From NCBI GenBank assembly GCA_019747875.1, contig JAIEQI010000117.1, positions 1 to 40,282 of the forward strand: a stretch of 40,282 bases of DNA. The letters run 5' to 3'. This DNA comes from Candidatus Obscuribacterales bacterium (lineage in GTDB: Bacteria; Cyanobacteriota; Vampirovibrionia; Obscuribacterales; Obscuribacteraceae). Made by a program: the position numbers and the translations under genes. The notes under the pieces are model-generated. The model worked only from the letters and a program-made list of their open reading frames with translations. It had not been told where the DNA came from and searched no databases. Shown here piece by piece: positions 6,030 through 14,398 of this stretch; the first letter of the stretch is position 1; every line of letters begins with the position of its first letter.

Positions 6030-8090
6030 CTAAATGCCAAGGCGCGCTTTGCTGAGCCAATGAATTAGCTTTTCCTTGAGAGACTGCAAGCTGACGGGTT
6101 TGCTAAGAAAGTCGTCCATGCCAGCGTTGATACAGCGACTGGCTTCCCCTTTCATAACACTTGCCGTAACTGCGATTATTGGAACGTGATTGTCGGTTCC
6201 ATCCTCTCGCTTGCGAATCACCTCCGTTACTTCAAAGCCGTTGATTCCAGGGAGCTGGCAATCCATCAAAATCAGATCGAACTTGTGCACCGAAAGAAGT
6301 TCTAGAGCTTCCTCGCCATCTTCTGCTGTTTTAAAGTCTATGTCGAATCGTTTGAGCTGCCTTTGAGCAACTTCTCTCATCAATGCGTTGTCTTCGACAA
6401 CCAGCACTCGTTTTCCAGAAAGTAATTTGGCAGCCAATTCATCTTGTATCCAGCTCTGATTGCTCAACTCCAGCGCTGGTTGTTTTTTCTTTAGCTGGAC
6501 GACAAATGAGAACGTCGTGCCTTTTTGCTTTTCGCTTTGAACCTGAATCCGTCCGCCCATCATTTCGACTAATGCCTTACTGATTGCAAGACCGAGACCG
6601 CTGCCGCCAACCTTTAGAAACGCGCTGGCATCGAGTTGCGAAAATGGCTGAAAGAGTAATTTTAGATCATCCCAGTGGATTCCGATTCCGGTATCAATTA
6701 TTCTGCACTGAAGTAGAACCGTCTCCTCGTGCAACGCCTCTAAGTCAAGTTCCAATCGCACTGATCCTTTTTCGGTGAACTTGATTGCGTTATTTGTGAG
6801 GTTCATGAGAATCTGTCCGAGGCGTAGTGCATCCCCAATTAAAACGTCCGGCATTACTGGGGAAAGCTCGCATTCGACCTTTAAAGATTTTCGATCGGCC
6901 TCCGGTTTGACTGTTCGCAACACATTGTTTATGAGGTCCCGCACGTTGAACTCAGATTCGCTAATCGTAAGTTTGCCGGCTTCGATTTTTGACAGATCCA
7001 ATAAGTCATTGACTAGTTGCAAGAGATTCTTGCCGGATACTTCTACCATTCCTAGAATCTGCCGCTGCTCCTCAGTCAGTTCGCCAAGAAGCATTACTTC
7101 TGTCATTCCGAGGATTGCGCTAAGTGGAGTTCTAAGTTCGTGACTCATGTTCGCCAGGAACATACTTTTGATTTTTGATGCTTTCAAAGCCTCGTCTCGC
7201 GCGGTTTGTAATTCTGTATTAGAAGCAGAAAGCTCTGAGCAACGAATTGCCAACTCGTTGTTTAGTTGTTTAATGCGTTCCTCATCTTCAAATCGTTTAG
7301 AGATGTCTCTACAGACCATTGAACTACCGATGAGCTTCCCTTGAGAATTGTGGATGTGTGAGATACGCAAGGATAGGCGCACGGGGCGCCCCAACTTTGT
7401 TGCGCCAACTAGCTCGTAATCCTCGAGCGTTTGATCAGTGCCTATTTCCATGTCCTGCAAAGCTTGAGGTCCGGCGTGCGGAAATAGAAGTGAGTAATGT
7501 TTTCCTATAATTTCCTCGCTACTGTAACCAAACAATTTTTGAGCACCGCGGTTCCAGCTGCTGATATTTCCGGAAGTTGAACGTCCAAAAATTGCATCGT
7601 TTGAAAATTCGACGATCGCTGAAAGCTCCGCAGCACGATCTTCCTCCATTCTTCTTTCCGTGATATCGATGGCGATACCACCCACAAATTTTCTCGGACC
7701 GGGCATTTGAATGGGAAACTTATGGACAATGCTATGGACAATTTCATTCTTGCGCGGAACTTTCTCGATTATTTCAAGCGGTTTGCCTGAATCCCTGACA
7801 AGTTGATCGTTTTCGGTGAACTGTCGAGCAACATTTTCAGGCAGCCATTCAAAATCAGTTTTTCCTATAACTCGATCGGGGGATACATCGAAGAATTTGC
7901 AAAAGCTTTTGCTGATGAAGAGATATCGACCTTCGTGGTCTTTTACGAAGCACAGCGCCGGATTATTTTCGACAAACTCTTTCAGTAAGTGATGTGAATC
8001 GACTAGCTCCTTTTGGCTTGCGCGCAACTCTTCCTCAAGTTGCGACAAGCCGTCGGGATGCGTCTTCAGGGATTTGTCTTGCTCAGGCAT
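6030..8090 (-). CDS. Hybrid histidine kinase, PAS-PAS-HisKA-HATPase-REC
   Basis: 686 aa with no transmembrane segment, so cytoplasmic. Residues about 35-148 and 153-270 are two PAS domains, each ending in a C-motif (DITERR, CRDISKR). HisKA follows with the phosphorylated His317 in MSHELRTPL. The HATPase domain shows the N box (NLTNNAIKF), DTGIGI and GGSGLGLAIS. A C-terminal receiver (about 558-680) has Asp610 in LILMDCQLPG, acidic VVEDN, a Thr in AVTAS and Lys in LSKPVS. The enzyme should autophosphorylate and pass phosphate internally; the final output is not encoded next to it. The ribosome binding site is weak (GGAAAA). PAS ligand unknown. Confidence 0.95.
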   Translation of the reverse strand: MPEQDKSLKTHPDGLSQLEEELRASQKELVDSHHLLKEFVENNPALCFVKDHEGRYLFISKSFCKFFDVSPDRVIGKTDFEWLPENVARQFTENDQLVRDSGKPLEIIEKVPRKNEIVHSIVHKFPIQMPGPRKFVGGIAIDITERRMEEDRAAELSAIVEFSNDAIFGRSTSGNISSWNRGAQKLFGYSSEEIIGKHYSLLFPHAGPQALQDMEIGTDQTLEDYELVGATKLGRPVRLSLRISHIHNSQGKLIGSSMVCRDISKRFEDEERIKQLNNELAIRCSELSASNTELQTARDEALKASKIKSMFLANMSHELRTPLSAILGMTEVMLLGELTEEQRQILGMVEVSGKNLLQLVNDLLDLSKIEAGKLTISESEFNVRDLINNVLRTVKPEADRKSLKVECELSPVMPDVLIGDALRLGQILMNLTNNAIKFTEKGSVRLELDLEALHEETVLLQCRIIDTGIGIHWDDLKLLFQPFSQLDASAFLKVGGSGLGLAISKALVEMMGGRIQVQSEKQKGTTFSFVVQLKKKQPALELSNQSWIQDELAAKLLSGKRVLVVEDNALMREVAQRQLKRFDIDFKTAEDGEEALELLSVHKFDLILMDCQLPGINGFEVTEVIRKREDGTDNHVPIIAVTASVMKGEASRCINAGMDDFLSKPVSLQSLKEKLIHWLSKARLGI

Positions 8091-8295
8091 GCATTATGTT
8101 TTCCGAACAGGCAGCTAATCGCCACACACGACTACTTCGATTCTATCATTCCAGCTGTATGGATTGATGTACGTATGCGCTGTGTGTTCGGCTACTAAAG
8201 GCTACAAAGTTTTTCGAATCTGAAACTTTTGTACTTGTCACTCGTCTCAACTTACGTAGGTCGTACGCCGCACAATTTCTTTCGGAGACATGACA

Positions 8296-8763
8296 ATGAA
8301 TCGAATTTTCTCTCCTCCGGACGTTGGTTCGGCAGCATCTCTTGGACTACTGGTATTGCGCGTAGCAGCAGGCTTGGGTCTTGCCATGCATGGATTTTCC
8401 AAGGTTCAGAATATGACTTCGTGGATGGGTCCGGATTCATGGGCTCCGCCTTTACTACAAGCGCTGGCAGCGCTGGCTGAATTCGGCGGCGGTTTAGCAC
8501 TGGCTCTTGGTTTGTTTACTCCATTGGCTTGTTTAGGCATAATGTGCGTGATGGCTACGGCTATCTTTGCTGTGCATGTCCCACAAGGTCATCCCTTCGT
8601 TGGTAAGAAGGGGTCTTACGAACTGCCGCTGCTCTACCTGACGACAGCGTTCTCGCTAATGCTGACCGGACCAGGAGCGTTCTCCATAGATGCATTGTTA
8701 TTCAGGAAGAAACTAGTAACGCCGACCACAGTTGAACGTAGAGAGACGATTTCTGTCCCTTAA
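8296..8763 (+). CDS. DoxX-family membrane protein
   Basis: 155 aa from the second of two close ATGs; GGAG lies 8 bases before it but only 2 before the first (8290). Four hydrophobic segments are visible: LGLLVLRVAAGLGLAMHG, LLQALAALAEFGGGLALALG, ACLGIMCVMATAIFAV and LPLLYLTTAFSLMLTG. Motifs RVAAGLGLAMHGFSK and AEFGGGLALALGLFTPLA are typical of the DoxX/DUF417-like family. Members are often linked to redox or thiol stress in the membrane, but the biochemical role is usually unknown. It is monocistronic by context, convergent with the Pro-rich exported gene. Confidence 0.88.
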   Translation: MNRIFSPPDVGSAASLGLLVLRVAAGLGLAMHGFSKVQNMTSWMGPDSWAPPLLQALAALAEFGGGLALALGLFTPLACLGIMCVMATAIFAVHVPQGHPFVGKKGSYELPLLYLTTAFSLMLTGPGAFSIDALLFRKKLVTPTTVERRETISVP

Positions 8764-8798
8764 CTGAGGTAGGTAGATTTAGAGATCAGAAAATCAGA

Positions 8799-8835
8799 AA
8801 GGCAGGTTCAGGGAACTAACTACTGATCCTGCCTT
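8799..8835. terminator. Hairpin between convergent genes, possible terminator
   Basis: AAGGCAGG (8799-8806) pairs with CCTGCCTT (8828-8835), with an inner CAG/CTG pair. On the minus strand the hairpin is followed by a T-rich stretch (TCTGATTTTCTG), which suits termination of the gene ending at 8873. On the plus strand there is no T-run. Confidence 0.45.
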
Positions 8836-8872
8836 CTGCTAGCCCTGCATTTTGATAGAGTTTAGTTGCAAA

Positions 8873-10198
8873 CTATTTTGTGGGTGGGTTGATGTTTACC
8901 GGAGCCGATGGGGCGGCCGGAGGAGCCGAACCGGTACCAGGAATGGTTGAAGGGAAAGAGGACGACGGCGAAGGCGTTGAGCTCTTGCTATTGGATTTGC
9001 TGCCGGTGTCCTTCGTGTCCTTGGTATCTTTCGTATCCTTCTTCGGTTTTCCGATGGTGGATGGTGGTGGTGCCTTTGGTGGCGTTGGTGGCTTTCTTGT
9101 TGGTTTAGGCGGTGGTGGGAAGACCTTTTCGAAACCTTGCTCGCCTTGTTTGGACTTTAGAGTTCCTGCTGACTTGGTGATATCGGACAAGACGTTGTTT
9201 GCCTTCGGTCCGTGTTCCTTTAAGTTTTTGATGAGGTCGTGTGCTTGCGCCAAATTGTCCACCGAAACTTCTGCCAATACGAAGATTCCGTTTGTTAGCG
9301 TCTTGAAGTCGCGTCGACCGATACCGTCCTGCCGTTTCACCTCTTCCATGGTGAGTGGTTCGCTGCCAATGATTAGCTCATAGCCTGGTTCGATAGCTAT
9401 GGCACCACTCTCGATATCATCATAAGTGCGAGCTTTGCTCTTCTTCTTTGAGGATTTTTCTTTCTCATTGAGTTGCTGCACTCTGTTCAAGTGACCCCAG
9501 GGAGAGTTCGTCCAGAGCTTATCGTGCATGTTTAGAAACACGGTGTCATTCGTGGACAAGTTGACTATGCGAAGTGTTTCTTCTGCTCGGTCAACAAGCG
9601 CGTCTCCACCTGTAGTTACACATACGTCACCGAACTTGGTGGCAACAAGAACCAATTCGGATGGCGTGCGAACCGATACTAAGAGAGGACCCTCCTCGAG
9701 CCAAATGGAGAGGGGGGTCAAGAGGTCATATTTAGTTTCTTTTCTTGCGTGCAGCAGAACACCTGCTGAGCTGCCATGAATGTCTATCGCTGAGGGAAAC
9801 ACATGGTTGAAGCTTGTATGCAGTCCAGTCAGCGATGTCACTCCATCTGAGTTAACATTTGGAAATGGTAATTTTTCAGGCTTGTCAGCGGCCGCTTGCG
9901 CTTGAGGTGCAGCTGCAGGAGCTTTTCCCTTATCAGGGGATGTTGGGTTTGAGGAAGTTTTACTAATATCGGACTTCGGTGGAATTGCCTTTTGAACGCC
10001 AGGGTCCGACATCGCGGATTTTGACGGCGATGAAGATGCGGCAACCGGTTCCAGTCCTGATTTCTTGCCATCGCTAGTCTGCGCCGCAGCCGCCCCACCT
10101 AGCTGAGTCAGAGCAACCGAAAGCGTTGAAGCAATCAGGACTTTCGAAAGTGTTTGCCGCCACTCAAGCAACTTAATTGCGTTGCTACTTAGCAGCAC
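8873..10198 (-). CDS. Exported protein with Pro/Lys/Ser-rich C-terminal tail
   Basis: 441 aa if started at GTG 10198, which has AAGGA about 7 bases upstream and gives a normal signal peptide (LSKVLIASTLSVALTQLGGA); a longer ATG form starts at 10249. After a disordered Pro/Ala/Ser segment, residues about 100-290 look folded and beta-rich (GPLLVSVRTPSELVLVATKF) and include a basic KEKSSKKKSKAR loop. The last about 100 residues are disordered: a PPPPKPTRKPPTPPKAPPPS stretch, a four-fold KDT repeat and Ser/Pro runs. It is divergent from the transmembrane kinase at 10364. I do not recognise the family; similarity to FecR-like beta domains is possible but weak. Confidence 0.65.
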   Translation of the reverse strand: MLLSSNAIKLLEWRQTLSKVLIASTLSVALTQLGGAAAAQTSDGKKSGLEPVAASSSPSKSAMSDPGVQKAIPPKSDISKTSSNPTSPDKGKAPAAAPQAQAAADKPEKLPFPNVNSDGVTSLTGLHTSFNHVFPSAIDIHGSSAGVLLHARKETKYDLLTPLSIWLEEGPLLVSVRTPSELVLVATKFGDVCVTTGGDALVDRAEETLRIVNLSTNDTVFLNMHDKLWTNSPWGHLNRVQQLNEKEKSSKKKSKARTYDDIESGAIAIEPGYELIIGSEPLTMEEVKRQDGIGRRDFKTLTNGIFVLAEVSVDNLAQAHDLIKNLKEHGPKANNVLSDITKSAGTLKSKQGEQGFEKVFPPPPKPTRKPPTPPKAPPPSTIGKPKKDTKDTKDTKDTGSKSNSKSSTPSPSSSFPSTIPGTGSAPPAAPSAPVNINPPTK

Positions 10199-10363
10199 TG
10201 GATCATCCTTTCCAGAACCCAATGAGACCCTCTTGCAGACCCACCCCAATACATACTACTCTCTGTACACATACCTTTTCCAGCACCAAATGAATCAAAT
10301 TTGTTGCTATCGTTGAGTCCCCGTGGCAAATTTAATGTAGTGCCAGTTGTCGAGATATAGCCA

Positions 10364-12580
10364 GTGTCCAACGCCGCAATGAATTTTTTACGCGCCTTGA
10401 AACGTACCATAAAAGGCGATCCGTATCCAGCACTGCAAGGGCAAAGCTTTGCGCCTATTTCGTACTCGGTTGCCAATGTATCGGACCCTCTGGTTGGTGT
10501 GACTTTATCTCACAGATATGTAGTCACTCAGCGGATAGGCAGCGGATCGATGAGCATTGTGTATAGTGCTCTGCAAAAACCAATCGACCGCATCGTAGCT
10601 ATAAAGATGTTAAAGAGGGAATTCTTGGACGAACCTTTAACAGTCAAGCGCTTCTATCTGGAGGCTACGGCGGTTAGCAAGCTAAAGCACCAAAACATCT
10701 TGACGATTCACGATGTCGGCGAAACTGATGAGGCAGTCCCCTACTTCGTTATGGAGTTTCTTGAAGGGGTCTCGCTTTCGCAGTTAGTTGAAAAATACGG
10801 TGCCATACACTATCTGCGCGCGCTTCCGATTTTTGCTCAAATTTGCAATGCGATGGCTCACGCTCATCGTCAGGGCTTGATTCACCGGGATCTTAAGCCC
10901 AGTAACATCATGCTCACCGAAGAAGATGGCAAACAAGATTTTGTGAAACTGGTCGACTTTGGGATCGTGCTTATGACCAAGCGTTCCCAGCGGATCTCGC
11001 AAAGACTTACCCAGAAAGGAGAGATTTGGGGAAGCCCGTTTTATATGAGTCCTGAGCAATGTACGGGGTCATTGATAGACCACAGGTCTGATATATATTC
11101 CATGGGCATGGTCATGTACGAGATTCTTGTGGGCCGGCCGGCCTTTGAGGAAAAAAACATAGGACGCATAGTCAACAAACACTTGAAAGAGATGCCTCTG
11201 CGCTTTGTTGAGTCGGCACCAGGCAAAGCAATTCCCGAGTCTGTCGAGGAAGTCGTTTTTCGATGTATCCAAAAGAATCCTGACAAGCGTTATCAGACCA
11301 TGGAGGAGCTGGAGCTCGCCCTTCAAGCTCTCATTCCAAGAAGATCAAATGTCTCCTATCACGGGCTGACACCACCAGCAGGAATCGATCTTGGCAATAA
11401 GCCTCAGACTCCTCCGCCACGTCCGGCCCGCGAAACCACTACTGAAATCCCACCGTTTGCTGCTAATTCAGGCAAATTATCGAATAGCGCGTCTAATTCT
11501 GCTCCACATAACGTAGGAAGTGCAGGGCCAGAGAAAAGGCAGGCACCGCCACTGCGACCTTCCGTCGGTTCATTATCGAATTCAAGAAGCGCGAGTGGGG
11601 ACCAACCTTTAAGCCTTGATAATGGTGCGACTCAATTTGAGAACAACTCAATGCAAAGCGAATTTGAGGACGATAAAGTGGACGATGTGATTACCCGCAA
11701 AAAATCATTTGAAGAAGTGAAGGACACGCTTAGAAATAGTCAACCTGAACAAAAATCAAGCAGCGGCATTTATGTTCTTATCGGTGCAGCAGTAGTTGTA
11801 TTGCTCCTGTTCTTCGGCGGCATCGGATTTGCTTTAACGAAATTGGCTCCACAATTTGGCGATATCAATAGTCTGATCAATGCCGTGAAAACAACGGCTC
11901 CAGCCGGCACATTTGAAGATCGTCCAGGCAATATGAATCCTGCAGGCAATATCAATCCTGCAGATGGTGTGGATAACAATTCGAATTCATCAAATGATCA
12001 AGCGAGTACAGATAATTCCTCGCAAAGCCAGGCGAATCAGAATGATGCGCAAAACAACAATACAGCGCCTGATCAGAGTTCTTCCGGTAGCAATGCTGCT
12101 GATAGTTCGACTGGAAACAGTGCTGAGCAGAATGCGACAGGTTCAGACGGAAGCAATGGCGAGAATGCCGGTGTAACTACCGCCGGTGTCACACTATCTG
12201 GTAAGCCAGTCACTTATCCTGCGAAGGAAACTGCCATTACGAATCCGTCACGCGACGCTCTTATGAATACTCAAGACCAGAGCCAGAACCAGAACCAGAG
12301 CCAGAATCAAGGGCAAAGCAATTTCGGCGGTCAGGACTCTGCTCGCACGCAACCGGTTCAACAAAGAACACAATCAGCTGTTGGACAAAGGGCGCAAATG
12401 CATTCAATGCCGAGTTCAAAAGCGCGTGCAAACCCGGTTAGGATCAATCGCAAGCAAATGTCAGGACCAAGTGACGACGATCAAATTGAGCAACTCTATT
12501 TAAAGAAAAACAAGCACCGCGGAGATGCACAACAACAGTGGCAGGACTACAGCGATACTGAAAGATCCGACGACCACTAG
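10364..12580 (+). CDS. Transmembrane Hanks-type Ser/Thr kinase with Asn/Gln/Ser-rich extracytoplasmic tail
   Basis: 738 aa from GTG 10364; an ATG at 10379 is an alternative, and neither has a strong ribosome binding site. The kinase domain (about 48-328) has the glycine loop RIGSGSMSIVYSA, Lys81 in VAIKMLK, HRDLKPSN with catalytic Asp176, DFG with Asp198, and SPEQ in place of APE. All core residues are intact, so it should be active. A Pro-rich juxtamembrane segment leads to one transmembrane helix at about 468-492. The remaining about 245 residues are low complexity, dominated by Asn, Ser, Gln, Asp and Gly. There is no PASTA or TPR domain. The ligand, if any, is not evident. Divergent from the Pro-rich exported gene, with which it may share control. 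Confidence 0.93.
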   Translation: MSNAAMNFLRALKRTIKGDPYPALQGQSFAPISYSVANVSDPLVGVTLSHRYVVTQRIGSGSMSIVYSALQKPIDRIVAIKMLKREFLDEPLTVKRFYLEATAVSKLKHQNILTIHDVGETDEAVPYFVMEFLEGVSLSQLVEKYGAIHYLRALPIFAQICNAMAHAHRQGLIHRDLKPSNIMLTEEDGKQDFVKLVDFGIVLMTKRSQRISQRLTQKGEIWGSPFYMSPEQCTGSLIDHRSDIYSMGMVMYEILVGRPAFEEKNIGRIVNKHLKEMPLRFVESAPGKAIPESVEEVVFRCIQKNPDKRYQTMEELELALQALIPRRSNVSYHGLTPPAGIDLGNKPQTPPPRPARETTTEIPPFAANSGKLSNSASNSAPHNVGSAGPEKRQAPPLRPSVGSLSNSRSASGDQPLSLDNGATQFENNSMQSEFEDDKVDDVITRKKSFEEVKDTLRNSQPEQKSSSGIYVLIGAAVVVLLLFFGGIGFALTKLAPQFGDINSLINAVKTTAPAGTFEDRPGNMNPAGNINPADGVDNNSNSSNDQASTDNSSQSQANQNDAQNNNTAPDQSSSGSNAADSSTGNSAEQNATGSDGSNGENAGVTTAGVTLSGKPVTYPAKETAITNPSRDALMNTQDQSQNQNQSQNQGQSNFGGQDSARTQPVQQRTQSAVGQRAQMHSMPSSKARANPVRINRKQMSGPSDDDQIEQLYLKKNKHRGDAQQQWQDYSDTERSDDH

Positions 12581-12625
12581 AATCAGTAAGGTTTTGAAGA
12601 CTCGTTTTGTTCGATTCCGCTAGAG

Positions 12626-12644
12626 AGCCGGCATCCTGCCGGCT
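12626..12644. repeat. Short palindromic repeat
   Basis: AGCCGGCA (12626-12633) and TGCCGGCT (12637-12644) form a perfect 8-base stem with a TCC loop. It shares the CCGGCAtcnTGCCGG core with the other palindromic repeats of the window. It lies 46 bases after the kinase stop and has no T-run. Confidence 0.7.
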
Positions 12645-12701
12645 CCTATCTGTAATAAGCTTCCTTGCTTGGGCCAGTCATTTGCTAATTAATTCGATTA
12701 G

Positions 12702-12722
12702 GATCTCGAAGCCGGCAAGATG
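12702..12722. repeat. Half copy of the palindromic repeat
   Basis: The string CGAAGCCGGCAAGATG matches the left half of the complete element at 40216-40253; the right half is absent. Confidence 0.55.
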
Positions 12723-12776
12723 ATGCTGCGAATGTAAACACTGCTAGCACTCTCCTTTTGATTCGGCTCGGAAACG

Positions 12777-12923
12777 TATGGAGCGCGGGCATCTTGCCCG
12801 CCCATATGCAGATTCTGCTATCTACGCTACAGCTTTAGGGAGACTCTACCTCTTGCGAGACTCCGAATGCGTAGCTGCAACGCGCTTCGCGCTTATGGGC
12901 GGACGGGACGTCCGCGCTCCATA
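12777..12923. repeat. Inverted pair of palindromic repeats (BIME-like)
   Basis: Copy one (12777-12806) runs TATGGAGCGCGGGC ... GCCCGCCCATA with a 7-base stem (12785-12791 with 12795-12801). Copy two (12894-12923) is the same type in reverse orientation, with stem GCGGACG/CGTCCGC. Stem bases differ between copies but stay paired, a compensatory pattern that shows the hairpin is conserved. The 87-base spacer itself contains related inverted bits (CTACGCTACAGCT and GCGTAGCTGCA). Confidence 0.85.
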
Positions 12924-13036
12924 CTAGCTGCAAAAATCTGCACTAGACCACGCTGAGATGAGATCGCCAGCAGTCGTATTACTTTCTGTGAAAGTCACAT
13001 CAGGTGAGGAACCGGAATATAGTTCCTCAGGAGTAT

Positions 13037-13062
13037 CAAGATGTCCGCGCTCCCGGGATCGG
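13037..13062. repeat. Half copy of the palindromic repeat
   Basis: CAAGATG, then CGCTCCCGGGATCG, match the right half of the 40216-40253 element; the left half is missing. Confidence 0.55.
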
Positions 13063-13137
13063 GCAAGTATCGTAAAGCAGATTTATGGCTAAGACGCAAT
13101 GCGTTGCGCGCTCTGGAGCGACGCGTCCGACTATTTG

Positions 13138-14301
13138 TTAGTTCAACTCGTCATTAAGAATACGCTTCCAGTCTTCCAGTGCTTTTGAAACTTGCTCGCG
13201 AAACTCTTTCATCTGCGCTGTCTTCTTAAGGAGCTTTTCGGCTTCAGAGAAGTTGTGTGCTTCAAAAGCGGCGGCACCAGATTTAGAGAGTTGAGCCAGC
13301 TGTCGATCGAGAGCTGCTTGCAGAACGTCGCATGCTTCGGATGCGCTAATATTCGACAAATTTTGTTGGGGCGGAATTGCTCCTGATTGTTTTGAGGAGG
13401 TTGGTTGTGTGCTGGTTTCTGGTCCAACCAGATAATCACTTTGCTGAGAGACAGGGTAGTTCGCTTTGCTTGCTGGAAATTCTTTTCGATGACTACCAGT
13501 CTGTCGTGCGGATTTGGGAGGAGTGCTGGCTTGAGGTTGATTTTGCAAAAACGCTCCATCATCAAATACATTGCTTCGATTCAAGAATGATGCCGGTGGT
13601 GCATTGCCTTCGATCTGCGCCTTCGTCTTTTTCTTGGCTGGGCCCATTTGGAATCGCTCTTCATCACTAGCTTCGCCTTTCGCCACTTTTACAAGCTGGC
13701 CGAACAATTGCTTTGCAAATGCGGGAAGCAATCCTTGATTGATTACTGCTTCGTCGCATACCCACGTAAGCTCACCATCCCAATTTGCGTTGACTTCGAA
13801 GAACTGTGTGTACGATGAGTGGTTTGCCTCGAAACCGATGTAATGGTCGGAAGGAACAATGAATCCTTCAAGATAGTAGAGATTTCCCACGATGATCATC
13901 GTCCAATAGCGTGTGTAGAGTCGTCCGTGGAAATGAAGCTGATCGTTTCCTTGCATTCGAGAGATGAGATCGGCCGTGACAATGGGACGATCTGTATTGA
14001 TGGCCACGTCGATCGATGGCGCTACCCGATTGAACTCAACTTCATACTGCTGGAAAAGATCGAACAACTTGTCGACCCATTTGAGGTGCTGTTGTGCCGC
14101 AGCAAGCGTGTAGGTTTGCTTTGGCGCATCTTTGGAGGCTTTCTCTGGAGAAGGACTCGCTGGCTCATCATCGTCATCGTTTGACAGATTGCTGAGCCAC
14201 TTCGTGGTGTCTTTGCCGCTCCGACTCTTGAGGTTTCCCAGAATCATATCGTTGAATGCCGGAGCACCTTTCTTCTTCTGATCGCCTTGATTATTGCCCA
14301 T
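13138..14301 (-). CDS. Cytoplasmic protein of unknown function
   Basis: 387 aa with no signal peptide or membrane segment. Residues 1-70 are disordered (charged, with a SNDDDDEPASPSPEKAS stretch). Residues about 70-215 look like one folded alpha/beta domain with many aromatic residues (HGRLYTRYWTMIIVGNLYYL and WDGELTWVCDEAVINQGLLP). Residues about 215-325 are disordered Ser/Gln/Pro. The last about 65 residues form a helical, probably coiled-coil segment (AEKLLKKTAQMKEFREQVSK). The ribosome binding site is weak. It is 97 bases upstream of the stop of the M16 protease gene in the opposite order, on the same strand. No family recognised. Confidence 0.65.
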   Translation of the reverse strand: MGNNQGDQKKKGAPAFNDMILGNLKSRSGKDTTKWLSNLSNDDDDEPASPSPEKASKDAPKQTYTLAAAQQHLKWVDKLFDLFQQYEVEFNRVAPSIDVAINTDRPIVTADLISRMQGNDQLHFHGRLYTRYWTMIIVGNLYYLEGFIVPSDHYIGFEANHSSYTQFFEVNANWDGELTWVCDEAVINQGLLPAFAKQLFGQLVKVAKGEASDEERFQMGPAKKKTKAQIEGNAPPASFLNRSNVFDDGAFLQNQPQASTPPKSARQTGSHRKEFPASKANYPVSQQSDYLVGPETSTQPTSSKQSGAIPPQQNLSNISASEACDVLQAALDRQLAQLSKSGAAAFEAHNFSEAEKLLKKTAQMKEFREQVSKALEDWKRILNDELN

Positions 14302-14398
14302 AAACCACTCTTTTTTGTTTGCCTGCCGTGTTAGCAGTTCTACCCACTTTACTTACCCTTTGGGCTGAGTATTCAGCGCCAAAAAAACATATTCCTCC

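Larger units (their letters stand above)
12581..13137. other. Intergenic repeat-rich region
   Basis: 557 bases without a credible gene. It holds one AGCCGGCA/TGCCGGCT hairpin, an inverted pair of full palindromic repeats, and two half copies. These are listed separately. Confidence 0.8.

Noticed and set aside
8880..9383. 167-codon plus-strand Gly/Val-rich frame
   Set aside because: Antisense shadow of the Pro-rich tail of the exported protein.
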